Assembly (NCBI GenBank): GCA_021613535.1
Contig: CP075496.1
Location: 14,322,001 to 14,386,000, forward strand
Source of the DNA: Adineta vaga
Lineage: Eukaryota > Rotifera
Reading direction: 5' to 3'
DNA: 64,000 nt
Part shown: positions 47,174 through 59,804 of the stretch, in pieces
Layout: each line of letters opens with the position of its first letter
How positions within the stretch are numbered: position 1 is the stretch's first letter
Notes under the pieces: generated by a model
What the model was told of the DNA's origin: nothing
What the model saw: only the letters and a program-made list of their open reading frames with translations
The model's database searches: none
Made by a program: the position numbers and the translations under genes

Positions 47174-50100
47174 ATGATCTCGGATAATCATGAAATGATC
47201 AATTATCAACGACTCGTATCGAGCAAAAATGTGCGCGTACAGACCATACTCACAGCAAGTGTGCTCAACGATGAAGCGACGAGTTTTCAGCAACACTTCC
47301 AAAAGAAAAATGTTCGAGTACAAACGGATGTGACTGCAATTACACTAGATGATGAATGGACGAATGGTGTTCGACACATATCGAGAGACAAGGACAATAT
47401 CACCAGTGATACATCACACAAGTCAGATAATCCCAGTTCAAAATCCAATCAAGAAGAAAAGTTTGATAGAACAGAAATATTCATATTAGATGCAAATTCC
47501 AGGAAGGTCAGGAAGAATAACGAATATGATCGACATGAGGTTACTAATACTATGGAAGATGACAGAAATACCTGGAAAAATACTGATGACGTCAGTGGGG
47601 ATACTACTAACATCGGAGATAACAATATAAATGACAAGGAAGATTCAAATAGTACCAGAAAAATGTCTCATCATGCCGTTGAAGAAGAAAACATGACAAA
47701 AACTAATATTAATTACGAAATTCAAGGAGCCATCAGTCCTATTTTAGGATACGCTGATGAGCCTCTTTTATCACTTGTCGATGCATGTGCTCCTCTGGAG
47801 AATCTCCTTTACAACTGTTCATTCTATGTTAAATTATCATTGAGTGAAACACCCAAAGAACCACCCGATCAACTGACAGTTGATGAGAGCGCCGCCATTC
47901 GTCTGTACACCATCGAATGGGACAGACCACATCGAAGTCTTTATTCGATGCTCAATTATCATCTAAAAAATAACGATCGTGGGAAGCTTATGCCCTATTT
48001 AAAATATATCAAATTGCTGTTAACTGCTCTCGTCAAACTACCATGCGTTCCTCCATTGACTGTTTGGCGAGGAGTTACTAAAAATTTGAGTGCAGAATTT
48101 CCGCCGGGTACAAAAGTGACATGGTGGGCATTTTCATCATGTACGACTGAAATGACAGTACTTGAGAACAATATGTATTTGGGCAATGAAGGTGATCGCA
48201 CACTCTTCTCGGTCGAAGTAATGAATGGTCGAACAATTAAAGCTCATTCACATTTCATCACTGAAGATGAAATTCTTCTTTTTTCTGGCACTCATATGAT
48301 TGTCCAATCACAACTTAATCCAGCACCTGAACTTTATATTATTCATTTGAAACAAGTCATACCAGAAGAAATGACATTGGAACCACCTTTCGAAGGTAAA
48401 ATGCATACTTTCAACTATTCATTTAAAATAAAACTAATTTCATATTCAGGTGCTCATATTTATCCAAAAATCAAGTAAGCTTTATTTAGTTTTCGTCCAT
48501 GTATGTTTCTAACAATTTCTTTATCGTTTTTTGAAGACGTCAGTGGTATAGCAGGAAAAGCATCGTTATTCCAATGTGTATTTTCGCGGTTTTGCTTGTT
48601 GTGTCAGCTGTTGTTGGTTGTATTTTCGGATTACAACGTACAAACATCGCGCCAGGTAAATAGATTTTGAGGATGTGTTTTGTGATGAATTATAATCGTG
48701 ACTGCCTATGTCTTTCGACATAATGAACTATTGTATGATCTGCACACTCATAATCGTGTCTTTTCTTTATTGAACACAACTTATATAGAAGTGATCATAC
48801 ATGATAGAAAAAACACACAGAGAGGGCAAGATCAGTGTCCGTTGTGCAGATCGCACATGTGAGGTATAGCTATATGTATTCACTGTTACATGTCTACGTA
48901 GCTGCATTGTTTTATATTCTCACCTATACACAACCATACATTCCTTCCATCCGTCATCGTACAAAATTTGATTGCAGTACCATAAATAACTGTTGTGTGT
49001 GTAATATTGAATCGAAGATATTTACATATTCAGCTGTAACTTAAACTCCTTTATTTCAACGTCAGCCGAGTTCAAGATCATTTTAAAAACATGAGCTACT
49101 TTCGTAAGAGCTAAGACAAACAATTCTAATTTTGAATATTTCTGTTTTAGCATATATGTGTATCGATCCTTATTCAGTATTTTCGAGTGCTGGAGTTGGT
49201 ACTTATCCATTAAATCTATTGGCTCTCAATTATAAGAATAATACAAAATCCAATTTTATAGTGTTAGCTCCGACGGATTCAAAAATTTATGTGCTACTTA
49301 ACCAGCCAAATAAGATCTATTCGGCTGAACTCACATTTGACACCGGCAAGTATCCTTATGGTGTGATTGCAGCTGATTTTAATAAGGATAATTATACAGA
49401 TCTGGCAGTATCCAATGAAGGTGATAATGCGATCAGTGTACTACTTTCCAATGGAGATGGAACTTTTGCGGTTCAAACACTCTACACTGTGGGTAACGGT
49501 GTGGGTGCAGTAATCGCGATCGACGTCAATAACGATAGCGTTCTAGATTTGGTAGTAGCTAACATCGGTGATAGCACTATTAGCATACTGTTTGGTGATC
49601 CAGACGGAGCGTTTGTAGTGCAATATACATACAACGTTGGTAACCATCCACGTTCGCTGATAGCGGGTGATTTCGACAAAAATATGAAGGTAGATATAGC
49701 AGTGGTTAATCAGCAAGACAACACTGTCGGAGTGATGTTTGGTAATGGCGATGGAACCTTTCAAAATCAAACTACATATCAAGTCGGCGAGCATCCAGAT
49801 AATATAATAACGTATGACTTCAATAATGATACGCATCTAGATCTGGCAGTACCTAATGTAAATAGTAATACACTCAGCGTCCTCCTTGGTAATGAAAATG
49901 GTACGTTTCAGAGTCACAAAACGTACAATACTATTGGTGCTCCAAACTCTATAATAGCCCACGATTTCGATAATGATATGAAATTGGATTTGGCAGTGGC
50001 TAATTTAGTAGATGATTACGTTAGTGTACTGCTTGGAAATGGCGATGGAACCTTTCAGGAACAACAGGCGTATCAAGCTGGATCCGGAACAAGTGGTTTA

Positions 50101-51228
50101 GTGTCTGCTGATTTCAATAATGATAACAACGCTGATTTAATAGTGACTAACTATAATGAGCCGACTATCAGTGTACTGTTTGGTAATGGTAACGGTACAT
50201 TTCAGACTCAAATTAAGTATATGGCTGATAACGGACCAAGAGCTGTGATAGCAAACTTTTTTGATAATGATAAACTGTTGGACTTGATAGTAGTCTGCCA
50301 GAAGGTTGACAAGATTAAAATTTTATTAGGTAATGGTGATGGAACTTTTCATGGCAGAATTCCATATGCAACAACTGACAATTCTTCGAACTTCATGGCA
50401 TCCGGGGATTTCAATAATGACACTATTGTGGATGTCGTAGTTACTAACTCTAATAAAATGTTGAGTATAATATTTGGTAACATCGATGAGAGCTTTCAGA
50501 CTCCGATGGACTATGTTGTTGGAATTGACATACAATTTGCAGTACCAGCTGATTTTAACAGTGATACGAAACTCGATTTGGTGTTAATCAGTGAGCCAAA
50601 TAATGTTATTATCGTGTTGCTTGGTGATGGAAAAGGAAGTTTTAATAATCAAAAGACATTCTCGGCTGGAGAATCGCCGATTTGTATAGCATCAAAAGAT
50701 TTCAACAATGATAAAAAACTGGATTTAGTGGTGGCTAATTTCTATGGTAAAAGTGTCAGCGTGTTGTTTGGTAATGGTGATGGAACATTTCAGAATCAAA
50801 CTATGTATAAAACTGGTGCTAATCCAGGATTTGTAGTAGCAGTTGATTTAAATAATGATAATATCATGGACTTAATCGTATCGAATGAAGGTGAAAACAG
50901 CATCGGTATTTTGTTTGGTAATAGTGGTGGAACATTTCAGATAATGGTGAAATATAAAGTTGGTAAACAACCGAATGTCATAGTATCAAATGATTTCAAT
51001 CAAGATAAAAAGACGGATATTGCAGTAATCAATAAGGGTTCTAACAACATCTATATGTTGTTCGGAAATGGAAATGGCGATTTTTCACTCATGAAAACAT
51101 ATGCCACAGGTAGTTCTCCAATCGATATGATAGCTGATGATTTCAACAAAGATGGAAAAATAGATATAACAGTAGCTAACAGTGATTCTGCGGACTTGAC
51201 TATTTATCTAAATGCCTGTCTTTATTGA
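47174..51228 (+). CDS. ADP-ribosyltransferase - transmembrane - FG-GAP repeat fusion protein
   Basis: Exons 47174-48395, 48450-48474, 48537-48655 and 49151-51228 sum to 3444 nt, giving 1147 aa. Residues 1-190 are polar and low-complexity, with two KNVRVQT repeats. Residues about 200-400 form an R-S-E class mono-ADP-ribosyltransferase domain: the NAD-binding Arg in TVWRGV (about 297), Ser in WWAFSSCT (about 316) and the ExE pair in ITEDEILLF (about 363). Exon 3 encodes a basic flank and one membrane segment (IVIPMCIFAVLLVVSAVVGC, about residues 424-444). The last exon, without introns, carries about 13 FG-GAP/VCBS repeats, each with a DFNNDxxxDLxV calcium-binding-like loop and LFGNGDGTFQ. Topology suggests a cytosolic enzyme and an extracellular beta-propeller. 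An upstream TTG extends the frame, but the first good ATG is 47174. The repeat block looks bacterial in style. Confidence 0.85.
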
Positions 51229-53939
51229 CGAATAAAATATCAATTTATTATCAATAAATATAAAACTGAATACGAGAGTGTGGGTGGTGTGTGACCAGAA
51301 TACTAATCTTTATTCACAACTTTTCTTTATGAAATCTGCCAAGTCTCAACATAGCGATTGATCTAACCAAAAACAATGATCTTGTCGAACATTTGTAATG
51401 ATACAATTGGTGTGATTGTATCGTACGTTGTGTTGTTCTAACTATTCCACAATAATGGACGAACCGATTCTTCGTTAAAATCAATGGGTATTTCTGTGCG
51501 AAGGAATACCCAATGAAAAATATTGATATTGAGAAGAAAAACTTGTCAAGATTCTTTCAAGTAAATTTATATCAAAAATTTGTGATGAATTTCGATCAGA
51601 ACTGTAATACGATGGTAGATACATATGGCAGGTCAATTATCGGTCAGCAGTTTTAGAGTACTATTTTTGCTGGCTAATGAATACAGATATGGTGCATTAT
51701 ACAATAAAATAATGAAATCTTCCAAGAATATTACACTACCGCTGCCATTAGTCATGTAGTTCTTACTCTGATGTAACATCACGTTTATTCTGTATATTAA
51801 TTGACACAAAAAGATTTGCATTAATCTTAGTTAAAGTTGTATATCAACCTTAGAAATTTGACTCGAACATAGTCGGAGGCAAATTTATTTTTCAGATTTG
51901 GAATTGGAGTTGGGCTGAATGGCAATACAGTAAAACCTTTCATTGTCGACACGTCCGTATATAGTCAACAATTTTGAAAGTCACAACTGTTTATTTTTTC
52001 AGGAAATGAGCCTCTCTATAGTGAATATTTGTATATCATTCTATATGATGAAGATTTTTGAAAAGTCTAGTGATAGCCATGTCCTATAAGTATAGTTGGC
52101 ACCATATTTGAGTAATTCTTGTCTGGATTCGTTTGAGTACTTTTGTTAACACTTTCGATGGTTGTGTTTGATGCAGAATTTGATCCTAATTATTTCAGTA
52201 AGATTTTTCAATCTCTTCTAAAGAAAACAACATTTGCACAGAAAAATCCTGATGAGAGACTATTCTCCCCTAGTTTTCAGTACATACATAGGTATGTATA
52301 TATAATGTTTTGATGATAAAGGTCTACGAGGATTACTCTGTTCCAAAAATCGTTTTACACAGAAAGATAGCCAGTGAAAACTGCATCATTGGGCATATGA
52401 ATAAATAAGATGATATGTTTCGTGGGATTTGAAGTTTTCATTAGATAGAATCATTATATAAAGGCAGACTGCTACCAAAGTTCTGTGCAAAGAGAAGAAC
52501 GATCAAGCGAGACTTTGCAAAGGTGAAGGAAAAAACACGTATTTCTGTTTACGTCTCTATGGCGGAGTGATACAACAATATTAAAAAATATTCCAAACGA
52601 AGTCCACTGTAAAGTCGTTGTCCACACCTCACCCGCTCAAAAATGTCCAGTTTCGACATAAAACGAAGTTTCAAATAGATGCAAAACTGAAAAGCATCAA
52701 TCCAAGAAAAAAGCCATGAGATAGGCTAGTATCAGAAAGAAGCTTCCAAGCGAAACCATATGATGTACATGTATAGGGAGTGGTCAGATAGATTTCTTGA
52801 GGATTAGATGATCTACTTGTTGGTCATTGCTTGATTTATAACTCCATCATATATCAAGACATCGAGCTGAAAATTTTACCGTAACCTCCTCACATCAGCC
52901 ACAGTATATGCTTCGAGTTTCTGTCCATTTGAACATTATGTTAGGATGTTCTATAAGCTTCACAATAGTTAATTACGTATAGGCTTATCCTATATACTGA
53001 TTGTAATCATTCTCGATGAACTGAGATATGTAAGCATTCCTAGGTTACGATAAATATTCAGTGTCGTATGTATATTTCTTTATTTCTCTCCAATTCCTCT
53101 CTCTTGTGTCACTTTAGAACTTATTTTGTATGTGCAATTTTGCAAACACTATATGTCAATTAGTATTTTTCTGCATTTCTTTCAACAATCAATCGTGAAA
53201 ATCGCTCGAATCAATAGTGTGATGGTCTTAAACCATTCACTTTCAAACCAGCATTTTCATAGAACTAATTTTCTCGATTCTTTCATGGAAATAGATTTCA
53301 GGTCTTGTACTAATACCGGTTTCCTGTGTTTATGGTTGCGCCTTTTTTATGATACATCTCAGACGCTGTAGAAAAAACATTCGACGACATTACATTGCCA
53401 TCGAAAAAATTGTGACACACCTTAATGAACGGTCTTGAAATCATGAATAGAGGAAGACAAAGAAGAGTGTCTGCTCAAGTAAATTTACTGTATGTCAATA
53501 AAAGCATTCTTTCAAATTAACACAGCCTTCCATTGACTATAGAACATCCTGTTCGATTACTTCATATGTTCTCGTGAGAGTTGTGTATAATATCGTTAAT
53601 ACAAAAACCAATTTTGTTGAAAGAACCGTCTTCATACGGTTTTGTAGAGAATTATACAGGCTATGTTTTGGAAAAAGAATCAAGCTTATATGTCGAAATT
53701 TGCGATAGATATTTACAAAATACTGAGAGGCTCATTTTACCCGGCGCATCCGTCATCACGAAATTCAAAAAAGCATGAGCTGTAAGTTCCTTCTAGTTTT
53801 AGTAGAAAGCTACACAAAGTTTTAAATTTTGCGTACAACTGAACATTGTCGATCTCAATGGAAAAACATCATTATTACGTTCATTTTCACTTGATTTTCC
53901 TACTTGATGAAATAGTCATTTAAAATAATAAAGAAAACG
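51229..53939. other. Long intergenic stretch, no supported gene
   Basis: A 9-bp hairpin (GGGTATT...AATACCC) lies at about 51485-51512. A frame at 53600-53778 (FVENYTGYVLEKESSLYVEI) is protein-like but has no start, splice or family support and may be a relic. TA microsatellite near 52295. Confidence 0.4.
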
Positions 53940-55330
53940 CAATAACAGTTGTTCAAAACTGAGTAAATTTGATCCGTCTTTGTCATGTCTACACACATAG
54001 TAAAACACATGATCAACTATAAAATCATGTCTAATGAAATCGTCTATTGAAGAAACATGATTCAAATATGTTAGATAAAATAACGCATCATATTTTCTTG
54101 CAGTCATGACAGACTCCTACGTTGAATAATAGAGACAAATCAAATAGAAACAAAAAAGACAGAGACAAAAGAAAAAAACTGATTTTATCAAATATACAAC
54201 GAGATTTAATGTCATTTCCGTAGATTTAGTTAAGAGAAAAATGAGAGGAGAAGAAGAAGAAGAGGAAAAAGGGAGATAAATAACAAATACTTGAAAAAAT
54301 TAGATTAATCTTGAACTCACTAAAGATTTGACATATTAAATGAAAATCTTTTATCTTTATTTTTAAAAAACAAATGGCAACAAGTTTAACATTTAATTCA
54401 TATGATAATGATGATCATACACATTTATTAGAAAATTATCGTTATTTATCTGATCGTCGATGTCTCAAACAACGTTCAACTCATGCTCCCCTTGCATTAC
54501 GTCGAAGTTTTTCACTTGAAGATAGTTCAACTGATGTTGATACAAAATTGACACAAAAAACAAATGAACAATGTTCAACTAATTTATTACCATCACACAA
54601 TCCACAACTAAGTTCTTCACTAAATTCACTTTGTCTAAAACTTCGTCGTTATCAATTATTGCATGAATGTAATGAAGGTTTTGAAAAAATATGCGATGAG
54701 AATGATTTTGCTTGGTGGAAAACAGTTGCTCATTTAAGAACAATGTTTGAAAAACTTTTAATGGCACATCAAAGAAGACATTTTTATAATCCTGGTGTGT
54801 ATGAAAAAGATGAAGATATTCATTTTAAAAATTCAAAAAGACAAGGACGTCGTAATGCTGTCTGTGTTGGAATTGATCGACTGTGTTATAATGATCAACT
54901 TGTTTTATTTGCAACTATTGCAAATGAAGTTCAGTTAGAATTTAATCTTTTGTCTTCGGGATTTAAAGTGTAAATTTAATATTTTAATTAACTACTTTTC
55001 TTTTCATTTCATTTCTGCTGTCATTTTGCTTTATGCTTTGTTTTATTTCGCAAAACAATATAACAACAATCAGTTCGATTTTTATAACAATTTGTTTCTT
55101 TGTCTGTTTATCATATCAATTAAGAAGAAGTTTATTAAAAATCTTTATTCTCGTCTTTTCTTCACAAACTATCATTAATTTCATATCACAATTTCTAAAT
55201 ATAAAAGTAAAAACGTGATATTTAGCTAAGTCAGGATCATGTTTATCATTGAGACTAGATTGATTTTAGAAAAATAACTTTATTTTCTTACGTGATTACG
55301 TTTGTCAATAAATCAACATATGTTATCCTT
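53940..55330. repeat. Second copy of the about 1.35-kb duplicated block (copy A at about 43790-45150)
   Basis: Upstream sequence (ATGATTCAAATATGTTAGAT..., GACTCCTACGTT, ACAACGAGATTTAATGTCAT), the 199-aa gene and part of the 3' flank align directly with 43790-45150. Non-coding parts are more diverged than the coding part. Confidence 0.85.
54374..54973 (+). CDS. Orphan 199-aa protein, copy B
   Basis: Same length and frame as copy A (44228-44827), about 10 kb away in direct orientation. The changes are mostly at residues 35-39 (LNHTP to STHAP) and 98-120 (PEYDEDIEKSS to HECNEGFEKIC; SWWNTAA to AWWKTVA). The blocks RRHFYNPGVYEKDEDIHFKN and RLCYNDQLVLFATIANEVQ are unchanged. The 5' leader is more diverged than the coding region, consistent with purifying selection on the protein. 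Function unknown. Confidence 0.72.
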   Translation: MATSLTFNSYDNDDHTHLLENYRYLSDRRCLKQRSTHAPLALRRSFSLEDSSTDVDTKLTQKTNEQCSTNLLPSHNPQLSSSLNSLCLKLRRYQLLHECNEGFEKICDENDFAWWKTVAHLRTMFEKLLMAHQRRHFYNPGVYEKDEDIHFKNSKRQGRRNAVCVGIDRLCYNDQLVLFATIANEVQLEFNLLSSGFKV

Positions 55331-56544
55331 CACTATATGATTAATATAAGACATGACAAAAAAAACTAATAAATAGCTATTTAACTGAATAAAATATAGA
55401 ATCATGATTATCTTTATAAGTAGCTATAAAATCAAATTTTTGCTTCTATATCTGGAAAGGTTCAATTTTTATTAAAATAAACTTATAAAATGCGCTCGCC
55501 ATATGTCCATCAAATCCATATAGTATTGTCATATAGAGTCAAACCAAACGAATACCTTACTGAACCCATTCATCAAAGGCAACATCATGTTCATTGTTTC
55601 ATCATAAAATATACCTATATATAATGTCTTTATCATAAGTATATCTTAAATATGTCAAATAGTAACACATTTTTCTTTCTTATCAACAAATCAGCGATCA
55701 TAACTTTCAATAGAATCAAACGCAAAATAAAGTTCAATGATGATGCTGATGAAGGTGTATTTTCGTACGATTCACAAATTATGCCGATTGTTGTAAAATA
55801 CTTGTTGATAAATGTGATGTGATCAAAAAATTTCTCTCCAGATTCAAGATTCTCGTATCTATGGAAAAGAACCATGCTACATATGATTGACATCGAATAA
55901 GACGTTTTTTTACTTCGCCACGAAATCGAGTCGACCATTGTAAGTTGATGATTCTTTTAACACGACGTTAATCACTGGACCACAGACTTTTGCAATTGCG
56001 ACCAGTTCATTAGTAGTTTCTAAAATGATTCAAAGATAATAGAGAAATAAAGATGCTAAATAACAAACTTTGCCATTCACATTGGGCATAGAACCTTTTG
56101 CATTACTATTGGATTGACGACTAGCCTAGAAAAAATACAGAACAGTGACAATAAAAGGATCATTTGAAAACATGATGGTCTGATCATAACGATCTGTTTT
56201 TATAAACGGTTAATCGATTGATGAAAATTGTCAATCGAGAAAGACATACTTGTTCAATAATACACATAGTTCAGAATGAGAGACAAAGTAAGGAAGAAAA
56301 TTGTAAGAAATGGTTAAACGGCCTTTCTTTATATGCTGACAAAGACAAAGACCAATATTGATGTTGCTGTGTGGAAGTACTAACACATTGGTTGATCTTT
56401 ATTCTCAAGTGAAGTATCAGATAAATTCTGTATTCTGCAATGGAAAAAAGTAAACAGTGGCATATCGAAGATAATCTAACTAATCAAGTGGAAAGGAGAT
56501 AGTTTATAAATTAAACAAAGAAAAACTTACCGAGTTTTTCCACC
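55331..56544. other. Intergenic with a possible small minus-strand gene
   Basis: On the minus strand about 56265-55920 shows MCIIEQ, then after GT/AG borders ASRQSNSNAKGSMPNVNGK, then TTNELVAIAKVCGPVINVV and KESSTYNGRLDFVAK with a stop. The last join is out of phase by one base with the splice sites I can see, so this is either a mis-modelled small gene or a relic. Otherwise nothing is supported. Confidence 0.3.
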
Positions 56545-56978
56545 ATGGGTTACTATTCAAACGATAGAAGTATTCAACTGTTGAGTTATTCTATTATCCC
56601 GCTGGCACCCTCAATATGTTGATACGCCTTCATACCCTCTCAGCACTCGCAATAAGCTGTTAACTCGCCATCACTCTCCCCCTCATTAAGAGAACTAAGA
56701 GAACTACGGATGAGTTATCATATCCAGAAAACCAAAGCGATATCATGTATGCATGTAAGGATTTTTTTATTGAAATCTTCTAAAATTCAAGCTATCTCGG
56801 AATTTGCTTAATTCTCTTCGTTTATCATATTAAGAGACTATAGACAAAACATTTTATATGATGAATTACAAAAATGTATGTTCTCTTAAATCCGCTAGTC
56901 CTCCCATTTCAGTTTTAATTAAGATCCATTTTTTCATTAAAATTCAGATTGAAATTCAAAAGACCATTATATGAAAAA
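56545..56978 (+). repeat. Left copy of a 430-bp inverted pair
   Basis: Reverse complement of 60761-61185: shared landmarks are GAGTTATTCTATTA, CCCTCAATAT, AGAGAACTA, CATGTATGCATGTA, ATTTTATATGATGAATTACA and CTAGTCCTCCCATTTCAG. Moderate divergence with indels. The pair flanks the lamin-tail gene and the CHMP4 relic. Confidence 0.85.
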
Positions 56979-57823
56979 ATGTGGTTAAAACTATGAAAAA
57001 GAAAGTAGAAAAAATAATGATAATTTGATGTTAAGAATGCGAAAAGGAGGTCAATCCAAGTTAGATTCGAATCATTTTTACAACAATATGGAAAATGAAA
57101 AGGACACGTGCATCTATATTTTAGATATAAAAGAAGTGATCGTGTAAATCGATGAAAGGAAGAAAAAATTAAAAAGTCTCCAAATCAAGGTCAAACTAAA
57201 AGTTTGGTGATTCATATGTATTTAGAACAGACATCTTCAAAAAAAAAACTTCCTGTAGAATCTATCTGAATTTCAATTGACTGCATGATACTTGCAACTT
57301 TCGAAAACTCGTAACAATCTAAAAAAACTACATGAACATACACATACGGTTTGATTGTTTGCATAAGTGATTTGATCAGTTCGTCTTTTACTATTTTATT
57401 ATTTCAAAAATATGAAAGTTAGTTATCTTTTTGAGATGTTCTTTTTGATAGTATAATACCATAATAATAATAAAGATTATTTTTGTTCAATGGTTATCAA
57501 GAAAGAAAGAAAGCAAAAATTAGTTTATAAACAAATTCATTTTTTGAAAACAAATAAACATTTGTTTAAACTTGAATAATCTATCGAAATATTTTACTCC
57601 TTTAAATATATTCTAATGTTAAAGAACAACATTCTTTCGATCTTTTTCTTTCATTTCTTTTCAAAGTTAGTTACCATTTGTTGGTATTGTTACCGTTTGT
57701 TGTTGCTTTCTCTACACATTAATTCTCCTGAGAATAATTCATTGCAAATACATTATATATTTTTGATTCATTCTTTCAAATAAATCAAAAGAAAGTTATT
57801 TTGTTTTTTTTATTCAAAAAATC
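56979..57823. other. Intergenic, 5' of lamin-tail gene
   Basis: AT-rich; no other feature seen. Confidence 0.5.
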
Positions 57824-59396
57824 ATGGTCAATGAAAATACAATTAAACGTTTAATATCATTTGTGCATAATCTTGAAGAAAAATTAATTTCAGTGAAATC
57901 AATCCATGATAATTTACAAGAATTAATGATAATTGTTTCAAAAACACATGAAAATATTAATGATGATTTACAAAATATGAAAAAACTTTTAAACCAAATT
58001 ACAAATGATCAGTTAAGTTTTTTATTCGTTTGGCTTTTTTGTGGACGTTTTCTTTTTCCTTGTAGAAATAATCCAAAAGAGGATAATCAAGAACAAGACA
58101 ATAATATGAATGGTAATCGACCTAGACGTTCATCATTAATTCATTCAAATGAAAACAACAAAAAATCTGATCAATTATCTCGAATGAAACTATCAAAATC
58201 TGTTAGTTTTAGTTTAGAGAAACGATTTTCAAAAGAAACAAGTTATTAACGAATCAAATGATTTCTTTCAAAAAAAAACTGTCGTATTTTATTTAGAAAA
58301 TGAACCGTCTGATGAAACAATAGTACCAATATCATCAAATCCACCAATAAATGGAAAGTATTGAAGAAATATTTCTTTCTTTTCTTTTCTTTTCTTTTCT
58401 TACAATTAATATTTTTGTAGAATTTTAACAAATATTCGTATTTATGAAATTGAACCAAAAAATGGTGATTATCTTCGATTATTAAATGTATCAAATTCAG
58501 ATGATTATGATTTAAGTGGACATTTTATTCAACAAAATGTGCCTTCAAAACCTTTATGTCGGTTTCGTTTTCCATTCAATACAATTATTCAACCTGGACA
58601 AACAGTTACAGTAAATAAATATTTAGAAAAGTTTCAATTTAGTTTTTTTTCTCTACTATTTAAAGATTTGGTGTGGACATACAAACGATATAAATCCACA
58701 GCCACCATACGTTTTTGTTTGGAAAGAACAAAGAAAATGGGAAACAGGAACGGAATGTCTTACTATTTTAGCTAAACCAAATGGACAGGTAAAAATTTCT
58801 TTTTGTTTAATCATCAAATATTATTTTAATTTTTTAGTCAATTGCATGGTATAGAAATCCATTTACTAATAATATAGATCAATCATCAAGTAAAATAACA
58901 TTATATTTTAGTTCTCTACTAATAGAGATTGTTTTAGGTGATATTTTATTAGTTCATTCAAAATCTAATCTGATTTCAACGGATTCACCAAGTATTTTAA
59001 GGTAATGAATAAATTTGATTTCTTTTTTTGATTAAAATATTTTTTTTGTTATTTTAGAATTTCATCTCGTTTAAGTGCAAGACCAGCTCGTCTTTCTGCA
59101 TTTAATTCATTTGGAAATTCGAAATTTCCATTTACTCATTCACCAAATAATATTATTCATCCAGATCATAATGAGACATCATCAAATGATCTTCGTTCAC
59201 AATTAAATCAAAGAGTTTAGATTAAAAAATGAATTTGTTTTTTTTTCGAAACAAAATTTTTCATTTTATTTAGGTTGGTCTTTCATATTTATATCCACGT
59301 GCTAAATCTTCATCATTTACTGGACGAACAAATGGTAAACAAGATTTTCTTTTCTCACAAACTGAACAACAAAAACAACCAACAATAAAAACTTAA
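57824..59396 (+). CDS. Lamin-tail-domain protein with short N-terminal coiled coil
   Basis: Nine exons (57824-58011, 58066-58241, 58297-58357, 58421-58610, 58666-58788, 58838-58889, 58938-59001, 59058-59214, 59274-59396) sum to 1134 nt, giving 377 aa. Residues 1-63 form a coiled coil (NTIKRLISFVHNLEEKL). A basic Ser-rich linker follows. The lamin tail Ig-fold comes next: IYEIEPKNGDYLRLLNVSNS, DLSGHFIQQNV, IIQPGQTVTIWCG, VFVWKEQRKWETG and TILAKPNGQSIAWY, matching the GQTVTIW and VW...W.TG landmarks of lamins and LMNTD proteins. The long rod of true lamins is absent and there is no CaaX end, so it is closer to LMNTD1-type proteins. The first intron is 54 bp and in frame, so an unspliced reading also stays open. 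Probably nuclear or cytoskeletal; role unknown. Confidence 0.88.
58371..58400. repeat. (TTTTC)n microsatellite in an intron
   Basis: Tandem TTTCT/TTTTC units inside intron 3 of the lamin-tail gene. Confidence 0.8.
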
Positions 59397-59593
59397 ATTT
59401 AATCGTTTTTTTTCTAAATAAAAAGAACATTAAAATATTAATTTATAATGAAATTATTTTCTACGTTCGTTCGTTTATTTCTTCTTCGTCTTCTTTTTTT
59501 ATGAAAAATTTTCTTCATTAAAAAAGAATGAAAGAATAGTTTGAATAAGATTTAAAAGAAAAAAAGAAGATATTTAAAAGTTATTTCTTTTAT

Positions 59594-59780
59594 CTAAGAA
59601 TTCGATTATTATTTGCTGCTGTTATTGTTGATTGAGAAACAGTTCCACAACATTTTTCACGTATTTCTATTTGAATGAAAAAAATATTTTGAAAAATTAA
59701 TCAATTTTATCCTATTAAAAAGAAAACTCACGCCCAGAACTTGGAAATTGTACTGTTGTTGTGCTCGAAACTGTATAAAT
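59594..59780 (-). pseudogene. Truncated 3' end of a membrane-protein paralog
   Basis: Two terminal exons with an intact GTGAGT donor and AG acceptor: STTTVQFPSSG then CCGTVSQSTITAANNN and a stop. They match the last exons of the gene at 63090-63947 (YCGSADQSTITTAINN). Upstream exons are missing; the CHMP4 relic begins 25 bp away. Confidence 0.7.
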
Positions 59781-59804
59781 GGTATTTGATATAATATTTA
59801 GTTT

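Noticed and set aside
49132-49150. Separate gene start for the FG-GAP exon
   Set aside because: The ORF begins at a TTG inside an intron; TCTGTTTTAG at 49141-49150 is a good acceptor in phase with the TM exon.
53581-53778. Protein-like frame
   Set aside because: Coding-like in parts but without a start, splice partners or a recognised family; left as a possible relic only.
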